From the NCBI GenBank assembly GCA_030593665.1, contig JAUVGS010000164.1, positions 1 to 5,671 of the forward strand: a stretch of 5,671 bases of DNA. The letters run 5' to 3'. Positions 1-5,671 of the stretch are shown in pieces; position 1 is the stretch's first letter, and each line of letters starts with the position of its first letter. The notes under the pieces were generated by a model. It searched no databases. It had not been told where the DNA came from and worked only from the letters and a program-made list of their open reading frames with translations. The position numbers were made by a program, and so were the translations under genes. Source of the stretch: Chitinivibrionales bacterium. Lineage in GTDB: Bacteria > Fibrobacterota > Chitinivibrionia > Chitinivibrionales > JANQEN01.

Positions 1-762
1 ACCTTTTTTCCCGATCACAATCCCTTTCTGTCCCTGTGTTTCAACGTGTATTGTTGCGGAAACAACATGCTGTTCCTTATACTCTTTATAATCCGGAATC
101 TCTACACACGAAGCATGTGGAACTTCTTCATAAGTCAGCTCAATTATCTGTTTGCGGATATATTCTGCTGCAAAAAATCGCAGGTTCAAATCGGTTATAT
201 CATCTTCAGGATAGTATCGCGGGCCATAGGGTATAAACGGCTTAATTATTCCCAGGAACTTTTTTTTCGCATCACGGGAGATAGCGCTGAGTGATATCTG
301 GGGGAACGGGGCAAGCCCGGGATACCGTTTATAAAAAGATTGCTTTACCATATCAACAGAGGAGCAAGCATCCGTTTTATTAAAGACTATACAAACCGAC
401 GTATTCATATGTTCTACCATCGCAGCGATTTCATCTTCTTCTTTACCGAACTGACGCGAGAGATCTACTAAATAACAGAGGATATCAATACCGGCGTCAT
501 CAAACATCTTTGTGCTCTGACGGTACATTGACTTGTTAAGAGTATGTTTTCCCTTATGTATCCCCGGCGTATCCACAAAAACCAGTTGATACCCTTCCCC
601 GTTATAAATCCCCCGCATAATCCGCCTGGTTGTTTGCGGCATGGGGGTGACTATTGAAAGGTCCTCACCGAGGATAGTATTAAGAAGAGTGGACTTGCCG
701 CTGTTCGGCCGTCCAATCAGGGCAATAAAGGCTGATTTGCATTGTGGGGATATAGGTTTCAT
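1..762 (-). CDS. era: GTPase Era, 3' end cut off by the window edge
   Basis: Era is a GTP-binding protein that binds the 3' end of 16S rRNA through a KH domain and assists late assembly of the small ribosomal subunit. The 254 visible codons contain the full G domain: G1 GRPNSGKST (residues 17-25), the Era-type switch I QTTRR (43-47), G3 DTPG (64-67), G4 NKTD (128-131) and a G5-like SLSA (157-160). The Era-typical linker YYPEDDITD follows at 183-191. The KH domain begins after it, and the visible sequence stops exactly on the KH loop GKKG (251-254). Family members are about 300 residues long, so roughly 45 residues lie beyond position 1. The ATG at 762 is the only sensible start, because an in-frame stop lies seven codons upstream and no ATG, GTG or TTG lies between. 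No Shine-Dalgarno is visible. The start is 29 nt after the transpeptidase gene, so the two are probably co-transcribed. No key residue is missing. Confidence 0.97.
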   Translation of the reverse strand, partial: MKPISPQCKSAFIALIGRPNSGKSTLLNTILGEDLSIVTPMPQTTRRIMRGIYNGEGYQLVFVDTPGIHKGKHTLNKSMYRQSTKMFDDAGIDILCYLVDLSRQFGKEEDEIAAMVEHMNTSVCIVFNKTDACSSVDMVKQSFYKRYPGLAPFPQISLSAISRDAKKKFLGIIKPFIPYGPRYYPEDDITDLNLRFFAAEYIRKQIIELTYEEVPHASCVEIPDYKEYKEQHVVSATIHVETQGQKGIVIGKKG

Positions 763-791
763 ATGAGAATAAACTATGCTTTAATACAGTA

Positions 792-2273
792 TTATTTTTT
801 TGCCAGAACTGGAGAATGATGTATCTCGTTACTATGCCCTGCTAACGAATCCAACCTGTTTTCTCGTTCTTCCTTTTGTACTATCTGAATCCTTCGTATA
901 TGCTTTCTCATCATCTCCGCACCGATAAAACTTGAATGGACTGTCCAGTAATCGCCATGGACAGTAACAATCCCGGTTGCCAGATGTTGTGAAGCATCCG
1001 TTTTATGGCGGCTGAAACCGACAAACCAGTCTGCCTTTCCCATACCCTCTTTATCAACGCTTCCGGTTTTTCCACCATACTCAATTTCTTTAAAGCGACA
1101 GGATTTCTTGATATACCGGAATGCTTTGCGGGCAGTACCGTATCGTGCCACACCCTTCATTAACGCGACCATTTCTTCTGCGGTCTCTTCCTGAATCGGC
1201 ATCCGCCACAACACGCTCTGCCGGGAATACCTGTTCTCACCGGAAGTCAAATCAGTTATGCTGTCAACAATTGTCGGAGCATATATCTTCCCGTGGTGCG
1301 AAATACCTGCGGCAATCATCGCACCAAACAGCGGCGACATAGTGGTACTCTGATTAAACCCGCACGCCATTTCAGCGATCGCAAAGGTACTGTCAGGATA
1401 GATAAAGACTGCCTTCTCATTGTCAAGCTCAAAGGGAATGTTTGCATTAAAACCAAATTTTACCGCATATTCGTTAAGGCCGTCTGCACCAAGGGTGAAT
1501 ATACCGATTCTGCCAAATACCGGATTAATTGAATAGGCAAATGCTTCTTTTAAGGTAATTTCCCGATACTCTTTCAGTTCTTTTTTCAACTGCGAGTTGT
1601 ACAGGGTATGATTCCTTCCGCGCGTCTTGAGTTTACTGTCCGCACGAAGCCCGGCTTTCTCAATTGCCCCTGCTGCAGCTATTATTTTAAATATCGAGGC
1701 TGCAGGAAACAGACTGCTGCAGAAGAGATTCCGTGCCAATACCTCTTCCCCCTCATCAGTATAAGAAACCAGTGAAAGTATTCTTCCGGTGGATGGTTCA
1801 ATAATGACCAGCGCACCGTATTTTGGATGGTATCGTCTGAGATACTCTATGCCAATTCGCTGTAATGTTGTATCAACGCTTAAATGAACAACATTGGCGC
1901 CTTTTTTAAAGTGTATGGTATCCTTTGTATGTGTTAAGCGGGGCGGCGCTTGTTTAAAGATATCCTTTATTCGTTCAAAGGTTAATTTCCCGGGCAGTTT
2001 AATTTCCGGTTTCTTCCGGCTCTTCTCTTTTTTTACCTTTTTTAGCGACCGTCTCTGCTTTGAAGGTTTCTGTTCTGTTACAGTAGAATCCATAAAGGCA
2101 GATGCCTCATCACTTGGCTTATCAGGCTGTACACTGTTCCTATACCACCAGAATCCTAAACCTGCGATAACAAAGAACAGCACAAATCGTATTCTGCCGC
2201 GATGGGGAAGGCGGAAACTTTTTTTAATACTTTCTTTTCTGGCTTTTTCTAATAAAGGAGCTTTATCTGACAT
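792..2273 (-). CDS. Penicillin-binding protein with a single transpeptidase domain
   Basis: This is a membrane-anchored, serine-active DD-transpeptidase-like protein expected to cross-link peptidoglycan in the periplasm. In 493-residue (ATG) numbering, a basic cytoplasmic N-terminus precedes one membrane helix (about 30-44, FVLFFVIAGLGFWWY). A very Lys/Arg-rich stretch (about 69-96) leads to the transpeptidase domain, which opens with LSVDTTLQRIG and a GALVIIEPSTGRIL segment typical of the family. All three active-site motifs are present: SIFK (Ser193, Lys196), SIN (248-250) and KTGS (402-405), the last followed by ADWFVGFS. I see no GT51 glycosyltransferase domain, so it is not a bifunctional class A enzyme, and the short N-terminal part leaves little room for the usual class B dimerisation domain. 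I cannot assign it to PBP2 or FtsI. A TTG at 2288 would add five residues, but it directly follows an in-frame TGA, so I prefer the ATG at 2273. Neither start has a good Shine-Dalgarno. Confidence 0.9.
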   Translation of the reverse strand: MSDKAPLLEKARKESIKKSFRLPHRGRIRFVLFFVIAGLGFWWYRNSVQPDKPSDEASAFMDSTVTEQKPSKQRRSLKKVKKEKSRKKPEIKLPGKLTFERIKDIFKQAPPRLTHTKDTIHFKKGANVVHLSVDTTLQRIGIEYLRRYHPKYGALVIIEPSTGRILSLVSYTDEGEEVLARNLFCSSLFPAASIFKIIAAAGAIEKAGLRADSKLKTRGRNHTLYNSQLKKELKEYREITLKEAFAYSINPVFGRIGIFTLGADGLNEYAVKFGFNANIPFELDNEKAVFIYPDSTFAIAEMACGFNQSTTMSPLFGAMIAAGISHHGKIYAPTIVDSITDLTSGENRYSRQSVLWRMPIQEETAEEMVALMKGVARYGTARKAFRYIKKSCRFKEIEYGGKTGSVDKEGMGKADWFVGFSRHKTDASQHLATGIVTVHGDYWTVHSSFIGAEMMRKHIRRIQIVQKEERENRLDSLAGHSNEIHHSPVLAKK

Positions 2274-2327
2274 TTGAAATAAGTTCAATCAATTATTCTG
2301 ACAGTTTATCCGAAATACCTGTTACTA

Positions 2328-2333
2328 ATTATA
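2328..2333 (-). promoter_or_regulatory. Candidate -10 box upstream of the transpeptidase gene
   Basis: A perfect TATAAT occurs on the minus strand in the 71-bp gap between the FecR-barrel and transpeptidase genes, 54 nt before the preferred ATG. The best -35 at 17-bp spacing is CTTACT (2356-2351), which matches only 3 of 6 bases, and there is no extended -10 TG. If real, it would allow separate transcription of the transpeptidase and era. In AT-rich sequence a lone hexamer is weak evidence. Confidence 0.25.
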
Positions 2334-2344
2334 AGATGATATTT

Positions 2345-4711
2345 TTAGAAAGTAAGCGCCGCTTGAATTGTCACTGTTTTATCATCTAAGAGTTTGGTGC
2401 GGTCGCGGTTCCACTTCCAGCCATACCGTGTCTCCCATATGACAGAAGCTCCGGCGAGAACTTCAACACCAAGCCGGTATCCCCAATAGGTATAGGGTGA
2501 TTGATAAAAGAATGGCCTTTTTTCAGTCTTATCGATATGTGTCTGATAAAAGAATCCATTCACCTTATTAATTTTCGGTATCCGTTCAAGAAGAACCTCC
2601 CCCACATCCACTTCAGCTTCAGCACGCTGGTCCAACACGTCGGGGTCACCAACTAAACGCTGATAGCTTCCGCTTAGAATTACTATATTTTTAATATTAA
2701 ATCCGCACAGACCAAACACGCCGTTTAAATCAACTGCCGGAAGAGCATCTTCCTTTACATGTACCTCCGGTGTCCTCATGATGCGCTCATCGAGATAATA
2801 CGGACCAAAATATGCGGGCTCAAAATACTCCTCGATATGGCGATATTCCAGGCGTGCCCAGACCGGACCAACTTTCAATCCTACACCCGGGGCACCGATT
2901 CCCCATCCTTTGTAAAACTTGTCTTCATTTTCATCATCAACCATAACACCGGCCTGCCCATACAGGTCAAGGTTCAATAATTCTGAGCTGATTATCGGTA
3001 TGATGATATCACCGCCTAATACAATAACCTTATCCTCAGCAGACTTTGCCCATTCATCTTTATGTTCGACCTTGGTATCATAATCATCGAGGTTTTTATG
3101 ATCCTGGATTAAATTGTCATAGTATGGATAATCTTTATAGGTAGTATATAAATAAGTGCTATCGGTTACATCGTCTTCATCTTTATCCCTTCTATCTCCA
3201 TCTAACGTGTAATCCCACTCCCGTGCCGGTGCATACTGATTTATATCAGACGCAACAGTTGCTGCGATGGACAATCCGCCAATAATCGGTTTCCCGGTTT
3301 TTTTAAAAGGTTTAAACGCCAACCGGCCGGCAAGGATACCACCGTCATTGGCAAAATCCTTGAAATCAGCAACCAATGTCTGCAGGGAAATACCTATCGG
3401 GCCGAGGTCATTTAAATCAAACTGCAGGCCAAATAACTTTTCTCCAGGATAATGGAGCATATTGGTAAGCCGGTCAACAATGAAGCCATAACCGAATGTC
3501 ACATTGTCTAGGCCGCCAAGCTTAAAATATAGCGGGTCTCCCGGGTGATTAAACCGGATATAACGGATTTTTCGCAGGAGTGAGAATCCGGCCTCCCTGC
3601 CGCCGCTAAAATCCCATCCCCTGTTCGAGAAATCTCCCTGTGCATCAAGAAAAAGCTCCAAATCAAAGAAAACGCCGAAACGCCAGATCGGCACATCCAC
3701 ACCAAATGCAATACGGGTCCACTGTTCATTATCAACAGTAACCATACCGGCGCTTATTTCCCACTGCGGCTTATCCGGTTCTTTCTCCCCTTTGTCAGGC
3801 TTCCTCTTTTCAGCTACCTTTTCATCAGGTTTTCCCTCTCCGGCAGGAGTTGCAGGCTGTGCCCCGGCCGGCTCTTTCTTCTCTTCTTTTTTCTCAGGTT
3901 CCTCTGCGGGTTGTTCGGCAGGTTGCGCCGGAGGTGTGGTTTCAGGTTTTTCCGCAACAACCGGCTCCGGTGATACCAGGGGTGTTTCAACGACTGCTTC
4001 CTGCGCAGGGTTCTCACCGGCAGGAGCCTGTGCAACATCTGCCTGAGCCGGCCCCTCCGTCTGAGACGGTTCCTCCACCTTCACCTCTTCTGATGCGGAT
4101 GCCGCAGATTCTCCATGTTTCACACCGGACCAGGATTCAAGCGATTCTATTGCTTTAGGAGGTAACTGCTTGACCGGGGTAAACGAATTAGCAGCAGCAT
4201 TATAGGTACAATAGTTACCCGCATCAACATCTACCGCCCCGCCATCGGATTTAGTCATGCGGATTTTTCCTTTTAGTACCGCGACACTGGGATCACCGTT
4301 CTTTGTGATCTTGACTGCAGCAGCCGTACCAATCGGGGTAAAGATACACCCGTTTGCCTTTATCTCAACGATTACCTCGGCTGAATCTGCCTCCCTGTTT
4401 AAAAATATCTGCCCCCTGATAAGATGAATGACCACTTTTTTCTCGCTTGCACTCATCACAAAAGTACAGGAGTCTTTAAGAACAAGCTTTACCGATTTTA
4501 AAAGGGTACACTCTGCTTTCCCTGTTTCCCCTGCCAATAAAGAATCTCCGGATTCAACGGATCCCGTATTCTCAAGAGTGGTCCATGTAATATCAGCCTG
4601 CTTTTTTACTAACATTTCACCGGAATCAATAATAAAGGCAATCTTTCCGGCAAATGAAAAACTATACAGTATTCCAATAAGTAAAAGTGTCATTATTTTC
4701 CTGTTACCCAT
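2345..4711 (-). CDS. Exported FecR-domain protein with Pro/Glu-rich linker and C-terminal outer-membrane beta-barrel
   Basis: I do not recognise a named gene, but this 788-residue protein has a clear layout. Residues 1-21 form a signal peptide (MGNRK, a hydrophobic core, likely cleavage after SFA). Residues about 30-172 look like a FecR domain: GEMLVKK near the start, GDSLLAGETGKAE, LIRGQIFLNRE, FTPIGTAAAVKI and VLKGKIRM, the order seen in FecR-family beta-rich domains. Residues about 200-316 are a low-complexity Pro/Ala/Glu/Lys linker. Residues about 317-788 are rich in short alternating aromatic/hydrophobic strands with charged loops and end in TVTIQAALTF, with the terminal Phe typical of outer-membrane barrels. 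The likely placement is therefore barrel in the outer membrane and FecR domain in the periplasm. No sigma factor is adjacent and there is no cytoplasmic anti-sigma segment, so a classical FecR signalling role is unlikely. A role in anchoring to or sensing the envelope is inference. The start is fixed by a strong Shine-Dalgarno at 4717-4723. Confidence 0.78.
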   Translation of the reverse strand: MGNRKIMTLLLIGILYSFSFAGKIAFIIDSGEMLVKKQADITWTTLENTGSVESGDSLLAGETGKAECTLLKSVKLVLKDSCTFVMSASEKKVVIHLIRGQIFLNREADSAEVIVEIKANGCIFTPIGTAAAVKITKNGDPSVAVLKGKIRMTKSDGGAVDVDAGNYCTYNAAANSFTPVKQLPPKAIESLESWSGVKHGESAASASEEVKVEEPSQTEGPAQADVAQAPAGENPAQEAVVETPLVSPEPVVAEKPETTPPAQPAEQPAEEPEKKEEKKEPAGAQPATPAGEGKPDEKVAEKRKPDKGEKEPDKPQWEISAGMVTVDNEQWTRIAFGVDVPIWRFGVFFDLELFLDAQGDFSNRGWDFSGGREAGFSLLRKIRYIRFNHPGDPLYFKLGGLDNVTFGYGFIVDRLTNMLHYPGEKLFGLQFDLNDLGPIGISLQTLVADFKDFANDGGILAGRLAFKPFKKTGKPIIGGLSIAATVASDINQYAPAREWDYTLDGDRRDKDEDDVTDSTYLYTTYKDYPYYDNLIQDHKNLDDYDTKVEHKDEWAKSAEDKVIVLGGDIIIPIISSELLNLDLYGQAGVMVDDENEDKFYKGWGIGAPGVGLKVGPVWARLEYRHIEEYFEPAYFGPYYLDERIMRTPEVHVKEDALPAVDLNGVFGLCGFNIKNIVILSGSYQRLVGDPDVLDQRAEAEVDVGEVLLERIPKINKVNGFFYQTHIDKTEKRPFFYQSPYTYWGYRLGVEVLAGASVIWETRYGWKWNRDRTKLLDDKTVTIQAALTF
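3764..4114 (-). repeat. Low-complexity Pro/Ala/Glu/Lys linker inside the FecR-barrel gene
   Basis: Residues about 200-316 of the FecR-barrel protein consist of irregular short units such as PAQPAEQPAEEPEKK and EKRKPDKGEKEPDK. The first two thirds are rich in Glu, Ala and Pro; the end turns Lys-rich. The composition suggests an extended, disordered spacer of over 100 residues, long enough to separate a periplasmic domain from a barrel. There is no exact tandem repeat at the DNA level. The Ser/Gly/Ala-rich open frames on the opposite strand here are a by-product of this composition. Confidence 0.8.
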
Positions 4712-4716
4712 GAGCT

Positions 4717-4723
4717 ACCTCCC
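4717..4723 (-). promoter_or_regulatory. Strong ribosome binding site of the FecR-barrel gene
   Basis: On the minus strand GGGAGGT lies 5 nt before the ATG at 4711, a near-ideal Shine-Dalgarno. It fixes the start of the FecR-barrel gene. The transpeptidase and era genes have no comparable site, which suggests the barrel protein is translated more strongly than its neighbours. Confidence 0.85.
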
Positions 4724-4759
4724 TAACTATATTAAGGATAAAAAGAACCTTATTGTCAT

Positions 4760-4788
4760 AAGATACTTTCCAGTTAAAGGTAAATCAA
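4760..4788 (-). promoter_or_regulatory. Candidate sigma70-type promoter for the FecR-barrel gene
   Basis: Reading the minus strand, TTGATT (4788-4783) and TATCTT (4765-4760) each match 4 of 6 consensus bases and are separated by exactly 17 bp. Transcription would start near 4752 and give a leader of about 40 nt that includes the strong Shine-Dalgarno. The position in the 123-bp gap after the glycosyltransferase fits independent expression of the barrel gene. The match is moderate, and I cannot exclude chance in an AT-rich spacer. Confidence 0.45.
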
Positions 4789-4834
4789 GCGTTTAAACAG
4801 TGTAAAAGTAATAAAAATGGTGACATAAGAAATG

Positions 4835-5671
4835 TTATAAGGAAGAGTAAACTGTGTTAAACCGGGCGATGACTGATGGCCATGAAAAGTGTGATTGAAT
4901 ATGTTCATAACCGGAGGCAGCAAGTTTTAGCGCACGATCATGATCGGAGAAAATTGCTGATATAGCTTTTGCAATTGCCTGAGGATCACGCGGCTGTACA
5001 AGGAGGCCGGTTTCATTATGTATTATTATATCGACTATGCCGCCGATATTTGTTGCAATAGCAGGTCTATTATAAGTCATAGCCTCAATAAGAACTACTC
5101 CAAGTCCCTCGGTGTCACCTTTGCTGTCCACAATAGAAGACAGGACAAATACATTGCACTCGGTAAAAAGGTTTTCCAGAGTCTCCTGCGGGATTTTGCC
5201 CGGCAGACTGACACGGTCTTCAAGATGCAGGGATTTACTCAAATTAATAAGATCATCCCGGATTGGACCGCCGCCGGCAATAGTGAGTGATGCATCCGGC
5301 CACTTTTCCAGAATTGACGGCATTGCCCTGATGAGATAATTGAACCCTTTTCGTTCGATCATCCTTCCGACGCTGAGTATCCTGTGGTTTGGCTGTAAAG
5401 CCGGTATTTCCGCAGCAGGTTCTATGGTCGTGCCATACGGGATAATAGAAAGCGGTCGATCGTAAATATCCTTTACCAAATTACCGGTAAAGGTAGATAT
5501 TGCAATAACCCGGTCGGCTTTTTGTATAAAAAACTTAAGGAAATGTTTGACTGGCGGGAACCGCTTCACCAGCATCAGACTCGCGGTATAAAAATTGAGG
5601 ACGATTCTCGTCTTATGAAAAATCGCTGCAATATATCCAAATAACGCATGTGGTAAAGGCCAATGTATATG
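4835..5671 (-). CDS. GT4-family glycosyltransferase, 5' end cut off by the window edge
   Basis: This is a retaining GT-B glycosyltransferase of the GT4 (glycosyl transferases group 1) type, which moves a sugar from an activated nucleotide donor to an acceptor, typically in polysaccharide, LPS or glycolipid synthesis at the inner membrane. The frame stays open to the right edge, giving 278 visible residues. The upstream part reads HIHWPLPHALFGYIAA, a sequence typical of the N-terminal Rossmann half, so the internal ATG at 5575 is not the true start. The C-terminal half is complete in visible-fragment numbering: ADRVIAIS (52-59), the donor-site segment SVGRMIERKGF (100-110), IAGGGPIRDDL (131-141) and the E-x7-E motif EGLGVVLIE (188-196), then NETGLLVQP. 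GT4 enzymes are usually about 350-400 residues, so roughly 100 are missing. Donor and acceptor cannot be told from sequence. The gene ends 123 bp before the FecR-barrel start, with no clear terminator. Confidence 0.93.
   Translation of the reverse strand, partial: HIHWPLPHALFGYIAAIFHKTRIVLNFYTASLMLVKRFPPVKHFLKFFIQKADRVIAISTFTGNLVKDIYDRPLSIIPYGTTIEPAAEIPALQPNHRILSVGRMIERKGFNYLIRAMPSILEKWPDASLTIAGGGPIRDDLINLSKSLHLEDRVSLPGKIPQETLENLFTECNVFVLSSIVDSKGDTEGLGVVLIEAMTYNRPAIATNIGGIVDIIIHNETGLLVQPRDPQAIAKAISAIFSDHDRALKLAASGYEHIQSHFSWPSVIARFNTVYSSL

Noticed and set aside
36..294. Plus-strand open frames of 66 and 82 codons
   Set aside because: They lie antisense to era, whose minus-strand frame is continuous and carries all the GTPase motifs.
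1894..2277. Plus-strand 127-codon open frame
   Set aside because: It is antisense to the N-terminal part of the transpeptidase, and its Phe/Leu-rich character comes from reading Lys-rich codons backwards.
2300..2323. Possible hairpin ACAG...CTGT between the FecR-barrel and transpeptidase genes
   Set aside because: The stem is only 4 bp with a loop of about 14 nt and no U-run follows, so it does not support a terminator.
3792..4158. Overlapping plus-strand open frames rich in Ser, Gly, Ala and Pro
   Set aside because: They are antisense to the low-complexity linker of the FecR-barrel gene. Their composition follows from the GC-rich Pro/Ala/Glu codons, and they have no recognisable domain.
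4790..4797. Perfect 8-bp palindrome GTTTAAAC just upstream of the candidate -35 box
   Set aside because: A single short AT-rich palindrome with no second copy is expected by chance and is not enough to call an operator.
4835..5575. Glycosyltransferase read as a complete 246-residue protein starting at the ATG at 5575
   Set aside because: The frame continues upstream to the window edge with family-like sequence (HWPLPHALFG), and 246 residues is too short for GT4. The gene is a partial one.

Overview
All four genes in this window lie on the minus strand and point the same way. In transcription order (right to left) they are: a GT4-type glycosyltransferase whose 5' end is cut by the right edge; an exported FecR-domain protein with a C-terminal outer-membrane beta-barrel; a penicillin-binding protein with a lone transpeptidase domain; and the GTPase Era, whose C-terminus is cut by the left edge. 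The short gaps of 123, 71 and 29 bp contain no RNA genes, mobile elements, CRISPR arrays or convincing terminators. Plus-strand ORFs are antisense shadows of these genes.

The organism is a Gram-negative (diderm) bacterium: the second gene has a signal peptide, a beta-barrel-like C-terminal half and a terminal Phe of the kind used for outer-membrane assembly. Moderate-to-low GC, a Pro/Glu-rich exported protein and an envelope gene set unlike the usual proteobacterial one make a member of the Fibrobacterota or wider FCB group plausible. That is a guess from overall style, not a placement.

Region by region: 4835-5671 is the glycosyltransferase. 4712-4834 carries a plausible sigma70-type promoter and a strong Shine-Dalgarno for the next gene. 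2345-4711 is the FecR/linker/barrel protein. 2274-2344 is a gap with a weak promoter candidate. 792-2273 is the transpeptidase. 1-762 is era. Three of the four genes concern the envelope (surface glycan, outer membrane, peptidoglycan) and the fourth is a ribosome-assembly and growth GTPase, so the block reads as envelope and growth housekeeping. Possible co-transcription of the last two genes is inferred from spacing.

No clear new defence or mobile system is visible. The most unusual items are the FecR-linker-barrel architecture and the minimal transpeptidase with a very basic periplasmic linker beside it.
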